A DNA stretch of 39,223 nt from Bacteroidaceae bacterium (GCA_017552435.1 JAFZPZ010000026.1:1-39223); one strand, 5' to 3'. Shown: positions 25,109 through 34,401, counted from the first letter of the stretch. Notes: a model not told the origin generated them from the sequence alone. Program-made: numbers and translations.

Positions 25109-26260
25109 ATGACTGTAATGAAGCATCATTCACTTCTCCTCATACTCATGCTCTTTGCCCCTTGTTCCTTATCCCTTCTCCGGGCACAGCAGATAAAGAT
25201 AGGCAACTATACCTTTTCTGGGGGCGGTGAATATCAGGGTGAAATGATCAAAGGGAAACCTTACGGTACGGGCAAAACGGTTTATCCCAACGGCGATTAT
25301 CACGAAGGAGAATACGTCAAAGGCAAACGACAGGGTAGGGGAACCTACCAGTTCGCAGACGGCGAGAAGTACGAGGGCGAATGGTACCAGGACCAACAGC
25401 ATGGCAAGGGGACATATTACTTCGCCAACAACAACCGCTATGAAGGCCTTTGGTTCCGCGATTATCAGCAGGGACTTGGTACAATGTACTATTACAACGG
25501 CGATACCTACGTTGGTGCTTGGGTGCAAGACAAACGCGAGGGTACCGGTCGATATACCTTTGCTCAGGGCGGAGCATACTATGAAGGCGGATGGAAGAAC
25601 GACATGAAAGACGGGCACGGTGTGTTCGACTGGAATGATGGCAACCGCTACGAGGGCTCCTGGCACGAGAACCAAAAGCACGGCAAGGGCACATTTACCT
25701 ATTCTACAGGTGACTCTTATACGGGCGACTGGAGCAATGATCAGCAACACGGCAAGGGCATCTTCATCTTTGCCGACGGCAACCGCTACGAGGGTCAGTA
25801 TGTGCACGGTCAGCGCACAGGCGAGGGAATTTATACCTTTGCCAACGGTGACAAATACGTCGGCCATTTCAATGCTGGCGAACAGGACGGTATGGGTACT
25901 TTCACCTGGCATACCGGAGCCTCATACGTTGGGCAATGGAGCCACAACAAGCAAAATGGTACCGGCAAATACCGCTGGGCGAACGGTGATGAATACGACG
26001 GCGAGTGGGTGGACGGACTCCTCGATGGCGAAGGCATTCTGCGTCAGGCAGACGGTGTCCGCTTCAAGGGTACGTTCCGCAAAGGACTCAAGGAAGGAAA
26101 GGGCATCCTCGAGGATGCTGACGGAATACGCTATGAAGGAAACTTCAGCCAAGATAAGAAAAATGGAGAATTCATCGAGAAGGACAAAAGCGGACTCCTC
26201 ATCCGCAAAGTCGTCTATCAGAACGGAGTTCCCGTTACCGCTGGTAGTGATAATAACTAA
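25109..26260 (+). CDS. MORN-repeat protein
   Basis: 383 residues with signal peptide ('MKHHSLLLILMLFAPCSLSLLRAQ', beginning at the fourth codon; both ATGs 25109 and 25118 are usable). From about residue 32 to 355 it is made of about 14 MORN repeats of 23 residues with the pattern YxGxW...G.G.y.f.dG, for example 'RYEGSWHENQKHGKGTFTY' and 'SYVGQWSHNKQNGTGKYRW'. Such repeats form an extended beta-hairpin solenoid that binds lipids or proteins. The predicted site is periplasm or cell surface. It shares a transcript with glgB, 12 bases downstream; a functional tie to glycogen is not evident. The exact role is unknown. Confidence 0.88.
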   Translation: MTVMKHHSLLLILMLFAPCSLSLLRAQQIKIGNYTFSGGGEYQGEMIKGKPYGTGKTVYPNGDYHEGEYVKGKRQGRGTYQFADGEKYEGEWYQDQQHGKGTYYFANNNRYEGLWFRDYQQGLGTMYYYNGDTYVGAWVQDKREGTGRYTFAQGGAYYEGGWKNDMKDGHGVFDWNDGNRYEGSWHENQKHGKGTFTYSTGDSYTGDWSNDQQHGKGIFIFADGNRYEGQYVHGQRTGEGIYTFANGDKYVGHFNAGEQDGMGTFTWHTGASYVGQWSHNKQNGTGKYRWANGDEYDGEWVDGLLDGEGILRQADGVRFKGTFRKGLKEGKGILEDADGIRYEGNFSQDKKNGEFIEKDKSGLLIRKVVYQNGVPVTAGSDNN

Positions 26261-26272
26261 TTCACACACTAT

Positions 26273-28381
26273 ATGGCTCGTACAAAAGTAATGGTTTCGC
26301 AGAACACTAAGAAACCCACTAGGAAGAAGAAAGATGTCGTAGTCGAGAATAAAAAAGAACCTGTATCTAACGTCCTCAGGCTCATCAAGAACGACCCCGA
26401 CTTGGCTCCTTATGCCGAAGCTATCAATGGTCGTCACGACGAGGCAGTCCGCAAGATGGCGGAAATAACCGGCGGCACGAACAACCTCAGTGAATTTGCA
26501 AGCGGATACCTCTATTTCGGACTTCATAAGACCGAAGAGGGCTGGGTGCTGCGCGAATGGGCTCCCAATGCTATCGACATCTTCGTTGTTGGCGATTTCA
26601 ATGGCTGGAAAGAGAGTGCTCGCTATGCAATGAAGCGCGTCAGGGGTACTGTCGGTAACTGGGAAATCAAGATTAAGAACAAGTCTTTCCGTCATGGCGC
26701 ACTTTTCAAACTGATTGTGCATTGGGAAGGCGGACAGGGTGAGCGAATCCCTGCGTGGGCAAATCGTGTTGTGCAAGACCCTGAGACGCACATCTTCTCT
26801 GCCCAGGTGTGGGACCCTGCTGAGCCCTATCAGTGGAATGTTGAGAAGTTCCGTCCTGCTACCAATCCTCTGCTCATCTACGAATGCCATATCGGAATGG
26901 CTCAGGACAAAGAGGGTGTTGGTACATACGCCGAGTTCCGCGACAACGTTCTGCCCCGCATCGCTGCAGATGGCTACAACTGCATCCAGATTATGGCCAT
27001 ACAAGAGCATCCATACTACGGTAGCTTCGGCTATCACGTCAGCAGTTTTTTCGCTCCCAGCAGCCGCTTCGGTACGCCTGACGACCTGAAGTCACTCGTG
27101 GATAAGGCGCATAGCATGGGCCTTTCCGTCATTATGGACATCGTGCACAGCCATGCTGTGAAGAACGAGGTGGAAGGCCTTGCCAACTTCGCAGGCGATC
27201 CCTGTCAGTACTTCAATAAGGGCGATCGTCGTGAGCATCCGGCTTGGGACAGTCTCTGCTTCGACTACGGCAAGAACGAGGTTCTGCATTTCCTGCTCTC
27301 CAATTGCAAATATTGGCTCGAGGAGTTCCATTTCGACGGTTTCCGCTTCGATGGCGTCACCTCGATGCTTTATTATAGTCATGGTCTGGGTGAGAGTTTC
27401 ATGTCCTATGGCGACTACTACAACGGCCATCAGGATGGCGATGCCATCACCTATCTCACCCTTGCGAACGAACTGATTCATGCGGTCAACAAAAACGCTA
27501 TCACCATTGCCGAAGAAGTGAGCGGTATGCCGGGTCTTGCTTTGCCCATGAAGGAAGGCGGCTACGGCTTCAACTACCGCTTGGCCATGAATATCCCCGA
27601 CTATTGGATCAAGATCATCAAGGAATTGCGCGATGAGGACTGGAAACCCAGCAGCATCCTGTGGGAGCTCACCAATCGCCGTCGCGACGAGAAGACCATC
27701 TCCTATGCCGAGAGCCACGACCAGGCCCTTGTCGGCGACAAGACCATCATCTTCCGTCTCATCGACAGCGATATGTACTGGCACTTCAAGAAGGGCGATG
27801 AGAACTCGAACGTAAATCGTGGCATAGCCCTCCACAAGATGATACGTCTCGCCACAATTGGCACCATCAACGGCGGTTATCTCAATTTCATGGGCAACGA
27901 GTTCGGTCATCCGGAATGGGTGGATTTCCCGCGCGAGGGTAACGGCTGGAGCTACAAGTATGCACGTCGTCAATGGCATCTCGTCGATGATAAGCAACTC
28001 TGCTTCCACTACCTCGGTGACTTCGATATTGCCATGCTCAAGGTACTCAAGAAGCATAAAAGTTTCGAGAAACAGGTCTTCCAGGAAATATGGCACAACG
28101 ATGGCGACCAGGTATTCGCTTTCCGTCGTGGCGACCTGCTCTTCTTCTTCAACTTCAGTCCCTGCAACTCTTATACCGGCTACGGCTTCATGGTCGAGCA
28201 GGGAGCCTACGAATATCTCCTCAATACAGACGATACCGCTTTCGGAGGCAACGGCTTCAACGACGACAAGATGATTCACTACACCGTCTATGACCAGCGT
28301 CTGGCTCGCGAGAACAAAGGTTGGCTCAAGCTCTACCTCCCCACACGAACAGCCTGTATCCTCCGCAAGTTGAAGGATTAG
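26273..28381 (+). CDS. glgB: 1,4-alpha-glucan branching enzyme, eukaryotic type (GH13_8)
   Basis: Introduces alpha-1,6 branches in glycogen. 702 residues: a lysine-rich start (1-30), CBM48 about 65-165 ('EWAPNAIDIFVVGDFNGWK'), GH13 barrel about 200-560 and a C-terminal beta domain. Catalytic residues: nucleophile Asp360 in 'GFRFDGVTSM', acid/base Glu414 in 'ITIAEEVSGMPG', and Asp483 in 'YAESHDQALVGDK'. The wording of these motifs and 'GGYGFNYRLAMNIPDYWIK' match the branching enzymes of animals, fungi and plants rather than the E. coli type. It has no glycogen synthase or debranching enzyme beside it. Glycogen is a known store in rumen and gut Prevotella. Confidence 0.93.
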   Translation: MARTKVMVSQNTKKPTRKKKDVVVENKKEPVSNVLRLIKNDPDLAPYAEAINGRHDEAVRKMAEITGGTNNLSEFASGYLYFGLHKTEEGWVLREWAPNAIDIFVVGDFNGWKESARYAMKRVRGTVGNWEIKIKNKSFRHGALFKLIVHWEGGQGERIPAWANRVVQDPETHIFSAQVWDPAEPYQWNVEKFRPATNPLLIYECHIGMAQDKEGVGTYAEFRDNVLPRIAADGYNCIQIMAIQEHPYYGSFGYHVSSFFAPSSRFGTPDDLKSLVDKAHSMGLSVIMDIVHSHAVKNEVEGLANFAGDPCQYFNKGDRREHPAWDSLCFDYGKNEVLHFLLSNCKYWLEEFHFDGFRFDGVTSMLYYSHGLGESFMSYGDYYNGHQDGDAITYLTLANELIHAVNKNAITIAEEVSGMPGLALPMKEGGYGFNYRLAMNIPDYWIKIIKELRDEDWKPSSILWELTNRRRDEKTISYAESHDQALVGDKTIIFRLIDSDMYWHFKKGDENSNVNRGIALHKMIRLATIGTINGGYLNFMGNEFGHPEWVDFPREGNGWSYKYARRQWHLVDDKQLCFHYLGDFDIAMLKVLKKHKSFEKQVFQEIWHNDGDQVFAFRRGDLLFFFNFSPCNSYTGYGFMVEQGAYEYLLNTDDTAFGGNGFNDDKMIHYTVYDQRLARENKGWLKLYLPTRTACILRKLKD

Positions 28382-28408
28382 AAACACTCCCTTTTATACT
28401 CCTTATAT

Positions 28409-28439
28409 AAAAGCGCTGTCCCCAAAGGATGGCGCTTTT
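28409..28439 (+). terminator. Rho-independent terminator after glgB
   Basis: Stem AAAAGCGC-TCC / GGA-GCGCTTTT with loop CCAAA and a TTTT run in the 3' arm. Confidence 0.8.
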
Positions 28440-28470
28440 GTGTTAAAATTATGTTAAAATCCAGAAAATA

Positions 28471-28503
28471 TTTGGCGTATTTCCCTAAATTGTCATACAT
28501 TTG
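28471..28503 (+). promoter_or_regulatory. Promoter of the ABC transporter cluster
   Basis: TTTG at 28471-28474, 21 bases, TACATTTG at 28496-28503. The leader to 28592 is about 82 bases and could carry the operator of the downstream GntR regulator; I see no clear palindrome there. Confidence 0.7.
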
Positions 28504-28573
28504 CAGTGTCCTATTGAACTATTACACTATTAGGATATAAAAAATGAAAGAAAATTTATAACTCTAATATATC

Positions 28574-28594
28574 AACTTTTAACTTTTAATTATG
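28574..28594 (+). repeat. Heptamer array carrying the ABC ATPase start codon
   Basis: AACTTTT, AACTTTT, AATTATG: the ATG of the gene at 28592 ends the third unit. Confidence 0.65.
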
Positions 28595-29284
28595 ATTAGC
28601 ATAGAAAAAATCAAGTTTGGCTACAGAAGTCATCAGACTGTACTGGACGATTTCTCGCTCGAATTTGCTTCGGGCGGCATCTACGGACTCTTGGGTAAGA
28701 ACGGTACTGGCAAGAGTACATTATTATATTTAATGATGGGTCTGTTGCGTCCGCAAGGGGGTGACGTCACCATCGACGGCATCTCTGCTACCCTTCGCAG
28801 GCCGGAGGTGTTGAGGGAAATGTTTCTCGTCCCGGAGGAGTATGATCTGCCGCGCATTTCGCTGCGCAAGTACGTGAAGTCCATCAAACCTTTCTATCCC
28901 CGCTTCAGTGACGAGCTGTTGGAGCGTTGCCTGGCAAACTTCGAGATGACTTCGGATGTTGATCTTGGCTCGCTCTCGATGGGACAGAAGAAGAAGGTGT
29001 ATATGTGCATTGCACTTGCCACGAACACACGCTATCTCCTCATGGACGAACCCACCAACGGACTGGACATCCTCTCGAAGAGCCAGTTCCGCAAAGCTGT
29101 CATCGAAAGCATGTCGGACGACAAGACCGTCATCGTCTCCACCCATCAGGTGCATGATGTTGAGCTTCTGCTCGACCACGTCTGCATCATCGAGCAAAAC
29201 AGAGTGCTCCTCAGCGAACCTCTCGTAGAGAAAGACGAACCTATAAACCTGGAAGAATTATTCATAAAAACATTAAGTAACTGA
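28592..29284 (+). CDS. ABC transporter ATP-binding protein
   Basis: 230-residue nucleotide-binding domain. Walker A 'GLLGKNGTGKST', signature 'LGSLSMGQKKKVYMCIALA' (a slightly changed LSGGQ), Walker B 'YLLMDEPTNGLD' and H-loop 'VIVSTHQVHD' are all present. This resembles the YtrB/CcmA-like ATPases that pair with a separate polytopic permease under control of a YtrA-type GntR repressor. The permease follows 187 bases later and the GntR gene three genes later. The substrate is unknown; family members often relate to envelope stress from cell-wall-active compounds. Confidence 0.9.
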   Translation: MISIEKIKFGYRSHQTVLDDFSLEFASGGIYGLLGKNGTGKSTLLYLMMGLLRPQGGDVTIDGISATLRRPEVLREMFLVPEEYDLPRISLRKYVKSIKPFYPRFSDELLERCLANFEMTSDVDLGSLSMGQKKKVYMCIALATNTRYLLMDEPTNGLDILSKSQFRKAVIESMSDDKTVIVSTHQVHDVELLLDHVCIIEQNRVLLSEPLVEKDEPINLEELFIKTLSN

Positions 29285-29308
29285 AGTTTCGGAAGTAGTA
29301 TGTTTATG

Positions 29309-29471
29309 AAGTTAACGAAGTTAGCGAAGCGATAACTCCCGAAAGTTAAATTAAGTAACAAGTAGTCAGTAGTCATGTAGCCAGTAGTTATGCCAATTGT
29401 CTGGGATGCTAAATGTATCGGCTTAACTACTTAACTACTTTCACTTCTTAACTACAAAACTATAAATTAAC
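29309..29471. repeat. Repeat-filled gap between ATPase and permease
   Basis: It contains GAAGTTAAC-type nonamers (29309-29326), an AGTAGTC heptamer array (29361-29389) and a TTAACTAC octamer array (29423-29471) that runs to the permease ATG. AGTAGTTA at about 29383-29390 is the reverse complement of TAACTACT at 29424-29431, so the two arrays can pair. Confidence 0.65.
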
Positions 29472-30314
29472 ATGAAACAGTTTGATTTCCACCGATTCCT
29501 CAACGTTGCTCGTTGGGACCTCAGCATCAACAGCAAGTTCTATACCCGTTCAGCTATCCTCATGATAGCACTTATCAGTTCGCCTGTCCTGTTATACTAC
29601 CTGTATATGATGGCATCAGGCTCCTTCCTCGACGCAGAAAGCATGCACGATAGTATTGTCGGACTTGGCGCCGCCACCGCTTGGGTAGGCAGTTTAATTT
29701 GTACAATCTCATCGGGCTATATGTTCCACAACCTGCTCACAAAACAGGGACGCATCAACGAACTCACCTTGCCCGCAACGAATCTGGAGCGTTTCCTCTG
29801 GCACTTCGCAGTCATCGTTATAGGCGTCCAGCTTGTGTATTTCGTCGGAGTCGCGTTTGCCGACCTGCTGCATGCTTTGTTCCGCCTGTCGCTTCCTCAT
29901 GCAGAAATCAGGTCCATTTTCAATTCTCTGATAATTGAATGTTTTTCCGACTGGAGAGAACTGGGGAAATATGGCGTGGGCATTATGTTGCTTGTTCTGA
30001 TTCTGATCTCTTGTTTCAACAGAAGCTTCTGCCTCTTCAATGCATGGAAGTATCGTTACAACATCCCCTGGACGTTCCTTTTCTACTTCATTTTGTGGAA
30101 TGTTCTGGGCGTGCTTTCCGTCGTCATTCTTTTCAACTACTTCGATTCGCCGCGTGAAGTGGAGAGAATCTGGAACTGGCTGAATGACGGGGGACACATC
30201 AATACCGTCCTCGTTTGCCTGGATATCATTGCAACGCTGGTCTATATTGGCATCTGGGTTCTCACATACCGCCTCTACACCAGAGCACAACTGACTACAA
30301 AACGCAATCCGTAA
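29472..30314 (+). CDS. ABC transporter permease-like membrane protein
   Basis: 280 residues with about six transmembrane helices: 30-48 ('AILMIALISSPVLLYYLYM'), 66-86, 110-130 ('FAVIVIGVQLVYFVGVAF'), 168-185 ('YGVGIMLLVLILISCF'), 199-222 and 250-270. Cytoplasmic N-terminus with 'FDFHRFLNVARWDLSINSKFY'. It matches the general form of permeases partnered by YtrB-like ATPases in Bacteroidetes. The family is named by context; no conserved motif gives a substrate. It probably dimerises with the ATPase at 28592. Confidence 0.75.
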   Translation: MKQFDFHRFLNVARWDLSINSKFYTRSAILMIALISSPVLLYYLYMMASGSFLDAESMHDSIVGLGAATAWVGSLICTISSGYMFHNLLTKQGRINELTLPATNLERFLWHFAVIVIGVQLVYFVGVAFADLLHALFRLSLPHAEIRSIFNSLIIECFSDWRELGKYGVGIMLLVLILISCFNRSFCLFNAWKYRYNIPWTFLFYFILWNVLGVLSVVILFNYFDSPREVERIWNWLNDGGHINTVLVCLDIIATLVYIGIWVLTYRLYTRAQLTTKRNP

Positions 30315-30332
30315 CCCCCGGGGGAGGTAAGA

Positions 30333-30356
30333 ACCTTATTAATATATATATAAGGT
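30333..30356 (+). other. Hairpin in the permease/thioredoxin gap
   Basis: ACCTTAT / ATAAGGT stem (7 bp) with an A/T loop, 9 bases before the next ATG. It may modulate translation; there is no U-run to make it a terminator. Confidence 0.4.
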
Positions 30357-30365
30357 ATAAAGAAG

Positions 30366-32072
30366 ATGGAAAAGAAAATCACAATCTTTCTGATTGCCCT
30401 TGTGATAGCAATCGTTGTATTAGTTGGCGCGCATGCCATCTACAACAAAGTGCAAATAGCGAATGCCCCGACAATTCAGGAACTCGCCGAAGCATATCCG
30501 TGGACGGTTCCCGATGACTGGTTCAAGACAGACACCATCACACTGAAAGGCCGCATCGAAGGATATGATGCAGAAGAGTTCGGCTTCACCTCGATGAAAT
30601 GTTCCTACGAAGATGTCTTCGAGAACGACCGAAGCACAGTGCTGGTGATGGGCATCGCCGCCGACGGCACATTCTGCAAGAAGTTCCTTGCCAGCTACCC
30701 GATGCAGCAGGTATTCTATACCACAGACTCTAACGTTTCCTTCCATTCAATTTCGTTCTTCGCCCGTCCCGGTGAGACCATCGACGTCACCGTGCGGAAA
30801 GGCTCGCTCGGGCAGTACGAATGCATCTACAACAACGGCAGCAGCAAGGATGTGGAGCGATGGCTCCGCACGTCGGAAGAACTTGCGAAGCAATTCAGTC
30901 CGCTATGGCACTTCGAGGGCACATTCGACGAAGCAAACGAGGTGGCCGACATAGTATGGAAAATGGTAATGTCGAAACTGCAAAAGATAATCCGCAGCGA
31001 GGGCTATACGCCGATGGAAGTGCAACTGGCACTGGCCGACGTTCAGGCACGTTTCGGACAAGACTACATTGGCTGCATCGTAAAACAGGCAGATGCCTTG
31101 GTTAATTCCAAAAAATGTGACAGCCTCGGTTGTGCCGAGATTCTCGACAGCGCGGAATGGAAGAAGTATAATGACGCGAAAACCTACGCACCCCTGCGGC
31201 GCATCGACTTCGACAACCCGTTGCTCTTCGCCAGCCAACATTTCTATTTCCTGCAAAACCGCATCCAGTACGCCAGGCCTGTTGCCACAGGCAGCACAGT
31301 ACTCTCCTATGAGGGCTATTCTAAGCAGCTCACAGACTACCTCGCTGCCCTGCGCGACCTTATGGGCGACGACCACGACAATCTGATGGCACAGCTATGC
31401 GCTTACAAGGAATTCACTTTCCATTTCGACACTTTTCGCGAGGATGGAGATTCCTACCAATACATGCTCTCCGCCGATAATCTGACCGAGGAACAGAAGA
31501 AAAGAAACATCGAGGGTTGGCCCACGCTCGCCAAGATGTTCCCGCTCTATCTTGATGCCTTCAAGAACCCATACATCCGTCAGAAGGCAGAGCAGTTCCG
31601 CGACCGCAAGCTGTCACAGAAAGACCTTACCACGCCACTGCCCTTTACGCCTGCTGCTGAAATGATAGGAGAGTTCGTCGCCAAGTATCCCGGCAAGTTC
31701 CTCGTCATCGACTTCTGGGGCATGAGTTGCGGCCCTTGCCGTGCTGCCATTCAGGAGAGCAAGGAACTACGTGCCGAAATTGCCAAACGCGACGACGTGA
31801 AGCTCATCTTCATTGCAGAAGAGGACACTCCCGATGGTAGCGACGCTTACAAGAAGTATGTGGCGGAGTGGCTGGCTGGCGAAGAGGCCGTCTGTGTCAC
31901 CAATGCCGACTTCAGTCGCCTGCAAGAACTCTTTGAGTTCAATGGCATTCCGCACTACGAGACCATAACGCCCGACGGCAACCGTGTCAGCGACGACCTC
32001 CGCTTGCAAGGCTATGAAAACTTTGTCGGGCAGTTTGAGAAGCTGAAAGAGAAACTTCTTAATTATAACTAA
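30366..32072 (+). CDS. Membrane-anchored thioredoxin-fold (TlpA-like) protein
   Basis: 568 residues. N-terminal membrane anchor (6-26, 'TIFLIALVIAIVVLVGAHAI'), a DUF4369-like beta domain (about 55-165), a helical middle (about 170-410) and a C-terminal thioredoxin domain (about 430-565). The active site 'FWGMSCGPCRAA' has Cys455 and Cys458, and the cis-Pro lies in 'FEFNGIPHYETI'. This is the usual layout of Bacteroidetes periplasmic TlpA/ResA-like reductases, of which substrates are mostly unknown. Being between an ABC permease and its GntR regulator suggests it supports redox folding in the same envelope response. Confidence 0.85.
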   Translation: MEKKITIFLIALVIAIVVLVGAHAIYNKVQIANAPTIQELAEAYPWTVPDDWFKTDTITLKGRIEGYDAEEFGFTSMKCSYEDVFENDRSTVLVMGIAADGTFCKKFLASYPMQQVFYTTDSNVSFHSISFFARPGETIDVTVRKGSLGQYECIYNNGSSKDVERWLRTSEELAKQFSPLWHFEGTFDEANEVADIVWKMVMSKLQKIIRSEGYTPMEVQLALADVQARFGQDYIGCIVKQADALVNSKKCDSLGCAEILDSAEWKKYNDAKTYAPLRRIDFDNPLLFASQHFYFLQNRIQYARPVATGSTVLSYEGYSKQLTDYLAALRDLMGDDHDNLMAQLCAYKEFTFHFDTFREDGDSYQYMLSADNLTEEQKKRNIEGWPTLAKMFPLYLDAFKNPYIRQKAEQFRDRKLSQKDLTTPLPFTPAAEMIGEFVAKYPGKFLVIDFWGMSCGPCRAAIQESKELRAEIAKRDDVKLIFIAEEDTPDGSDAYKKYVAEWLAGEEAVCVTNADFSRLQELFEFNGIPHYETITPDGNRVSDDLRLQGYENFVGQFEKLKEKLLNYN

Positions 32073-32086
32073 TAATAAAAGGAACT

Positions 32087-32443
32087 ATGGAATTCAAAAA
32101 TAATAAACCTATCTTCCAACAGATAGCCGAGCATCTCTGCGACGAGATATTGCAGGGACGCTATCCCGAAGGCGAACGACTACCCAGTGTGCGCGAGTAT
32201 GCTGCTGAGGTCGAGGTCAACGTCAACACCCTGGTCCGCTCCTACGAATGGCTCAGCCAGAAGGAGATTATCTTCAATCGTCGCGGCATGGGGTACTTCG
32301 TCAGCGAAGGAGCACGGGAAGCTGTCCTGGAACTGCGCAGAAATGAGTTCTTCGAAGAACAGCTGCCCGAGTTCCTCAGAAATATTAAGGCCCTGGGTAT
32401 CACCCTGGAAGAATTAAGAGTGAAGAATGATTCGTCTGACTAA
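32087..32443 (+). CDS. GntR-family regulator, YtrA subfamily
   Basis: 118 residues: a winged-helix DNA-binding domain (about 8-75) with 'IFQQIAEHLCDEILQGRYPE', 'ERLPSVREYAAEVEVNVNTL' and wing 'NRRGMGYFV', then a short helical dimerisation tail. The small size and lack of an effector domain mark the YtrA subfamily, typically repressors of ABC transporter operons including their own. Here it sits in the middle of the operon it probably controls. Its last codons come from a heptamer array (32412-32432) that also holds the next gene's start; the genes overlap by 17 bases. Confidence 0.9.
   Translation: MEFKNNKPIFQQIAEHLCDEILQGRYPEGERLPSVREYAAEVEVNVNTLVRSYEWLSQKEIIFNRRGMGYFVSEGAREAVLELRRNEFFEEQLPEFLRNIKALGITLEELRVKNDSSD
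32412..32432 (+). repeat. Short heptamer array at the gntR/ABC overlap
   Basis: AATTAAG, AGTGAAG, AATGATT: the middle unit equals that of the arrays at 4664 and 13552, and the third supplies the ATG at 32427. Confidence 0.6.
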
Positions 32444-33143
32444 TATACATAAAACGTATCAGGGTGCCCAGCCCCTGCATGTCCTGAAGGGTATAAACCT
32501 GCATATCAAGAAGGGCGAGTTCGTGGCTGTCATGGGTGCCTCGGGTTCGGGGAAGAGTACCTTGCTGAACATCTTGGGCATCCTGGACAGTTACGACGAG
32601 GGTGAGTACATGCTGGCAGGTACTCCCATCCGTAACCTGAGCGAAACGCGAGCCGCTGATTACCGCAATCGCATGATTGGCTTCATCTTCCAGTCCTTCA
32701 ACCTCATAAGCTTCAAGAATGCTGTCGAGAATGTGGCGTTGCCGCTCTTCTATCAGGGTGTGGGCCGACGGAAACGGAACCAGTTGGCGCTGGAATATCT
32801 GGACCGTTTGGGCCTGAAGGACTGGGCTCATCACTATCCGGGCGAGCTTTCTGGCGGCCAGAAGCAGCGTGTAGCCATTGCCAGGGCTCTCATCACTCAG
32901 CCTCAGATTATCCTGGCAGACGAACCTACGGGTGCTTTGGACAGTCAGACTTCACTGGAGGTGATGGAGATCCTGAAGGATTTGCACAGGCAGGGCCTCA
33001 CCATCGTTGTGGTGACGCACGAGAGCGGTGTGGCCTATCAGACCGAGAAAATTGTGCATATCAAGGACGGTGTGATCGAGCGGATAGAAGAGAACCTGAA
33101 TCCCGACGCGAACCCTTTCGGTATAAAGACACAGATGAAATAA
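32427..33143 (+). CDS. MacB/LolD-type ABC transporter ATPase
   Basis: 238 residues. Walker A 'GASGSGKSTLLN', Q-loop 'FIFQSFNLI', signature 'LSGGQKQRVAIARAL', Walker B 'IILADEPTGALD' and 'VVVTHE'. This is the ATPase type that powers mechanotransmission permeases (MacB, LolCDE) which move substrates from periplasm through a TolC channel. Unlike E. coli MacB the ATPase is separate from the permease. It overlaps gntR by 17 bases and is followed after 4 bases by the first permease. Confidence 0.93.
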   Translation: MIRLTNIHKTYQGAQPLHVLKGINLHIKKGEFVAVMGASGSGKSTLLNILGILDSYDEGEYMLAGTPIRNLSETRAADYRNRMIGFIFQSFNLISFKNAVENVALPLFYQGVGRRKRNQLALEYLDRLGLKDWAHHYPGELSGGQKQRVAIARALITQPQIILADEPTGALDSQTSLEVMEILKDLHRQGLTIVVVTHESGVAYQTEKIVHIKDGVIERIEENLNPDANPFGIKTQMK

Positions 33144-33147
33144 CCCT

Positions 33148-34401
33148 ATGCTGGACACATTGCAAGAGATATACGGCGCTATCATGCGGAGTAAGATGCG
33201 CACCATCGCTACGGGATTTGCCGTAGCCAGCGGGCTGTTCCTCATCATCGTGTTGCAAGGCGCGGGAAATGGTGTCATCAACTCTTTCGAGGTGAACATG
33301 GGTAACTTTGCATTCGATGCCATACACATCTTCGGAGGCCGGACCACGAAACCCCACGAGGGTATCAAGGAGGGGCGTTTCATCCAGTTGGACACACGCG
33401 ATGTGGAGATGACACAGCGCACGTTCTCCCACTACGTGAAGGATGTGATGCCTTCGCTGAACCAGAGCGGGCTGACTGTGAGTCACGGAGCCCAGCATCA
33501 GAGTGCAACGCTGATGGGTGTCAATCCGGCTTGGGCACAGGCTAACGCAGTGAAGATGGTCAGCGGACGTTTTATCAACGAGATTGACTTGCGGCAGAAA
33601 CGTAAGTCGGTGGTCATCAGCGATGTGAATGCCCGTGACCTCTTTCCCCACGGAGGAAATGCGGTTGGGGAGATGTTGGACTTCAACGGAATTCCCTATA
33701 CGGTGGTTGGAATCTACAAGGATAATCAGATGTCCAACGAACGTACTTTCTATGCGCCTTTCACCACCGTCAGTGTTATCTATAATCGCGGGGAGTTCAT
33801 CAATCGTCTGTCTATGTTGACCCGTCATATAGAAAGCGACTCGGCCATGAATCGGTTCATGGATGAATACACGCGGGCCAGCAGCCAGATTCATTCCTTT
33901 GCGCCCGATGACAGGCAGGCGCTGTGGATATGGAACCAGGCGGAGAGCAACATGCAGATGAAGAAGACACAGCGGATACTGCATACGGCTTTTTGGATTC
34001 TGGGCTTGCTGACGCTGGTGAGCGGTGTGGTAGGGGTGAGCAATATCATGCTGATTTCCGTTAAGGAACGCACACGCGAATTCGGTATCCGCCGGGCCAT
34101 CGGGGCACGTCCCTGGAGTATTGTCCGCATGGTGATGGCAGAGAGCGTTGTCATTACGGCACTCTTCGGCTATCTCGGGATGCTGTTGGGTATCTTCTTC
34201 TGCGAGTACATGGACAGCACGGTGGGCAACCAGACGATGGATATCGGTGTATTCCAGGCCCAGTACTTCGTGAACCCGACGGTGGACCTTTCCACATGTC
34301 TTACAGCCACAGTGATTATTGTCATTGCCGGCGCTCTGGCGGGCTTGTTCCCCGCTCTGGATGCCGTGAAGGTTAAACCTATAGATGCATTACGAGGATG
34401 A
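33148..34401 (+). CDS. MacB-like ABC permease, first copy
   Basis: 417 residues in the MacB/FtsX layout: transmembrane helix 1 (about 22-42, 'TGFAVASGLFLIIVLQGAG'), a large periplasmic domain (about 45-280), then three helices (about 285-305, 335-360, 385-405). The cytoplasmic coupling motif 'SVKERTREFGIRRAIGARP' and the end 'DAVKVKPIDALRG' are family hallmarks. The second permease starts inside its last codon (ATGA overlap), so they are made together and probably form a heterodimer. Confidence 0.92.
   Translation: MLDTLQEIYGAIMRSKMRTIATGFAVASGLFLIIVLQGAGNGVINSFEVNMGNFAFDAIHIFGGRTTKPHEGIKEGRFIQLDTRDVEMTQRTFSHYVKDVMPSLNQSGLTVSHGAQHQSATLMGVNPAWAQANAVKMVSGRFINEIDLRQKRKSVVISDVNARDLFPHGGNAVGEMLDFNGIPYTVVGIYKDNQMSNERTFYAPFTTVSVIYNRGEFINRLSMLTRHIESDSAMNRFMDEYTRASSQIHSFAPDDRQALWIWNQAESNMQMKKTQRILHTAFWILGLLTLVSGVVGVSNIMLISVKERTREFGIRRAIGARPWSIVRMVMAESVVITALFGYLGMLLGIFFCEYMDSTVGNQTMDIGVFQAQYFVNPTVDLSTCLTATVIIVIAGALAGLFPALDAVKVKPIDALRG

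Noticed and set aside
27092-28387. 431-residue minus-strand open frame
   Set aside because: Antisense of glgB, which has complete catalytic motifs; no start signal or family features.
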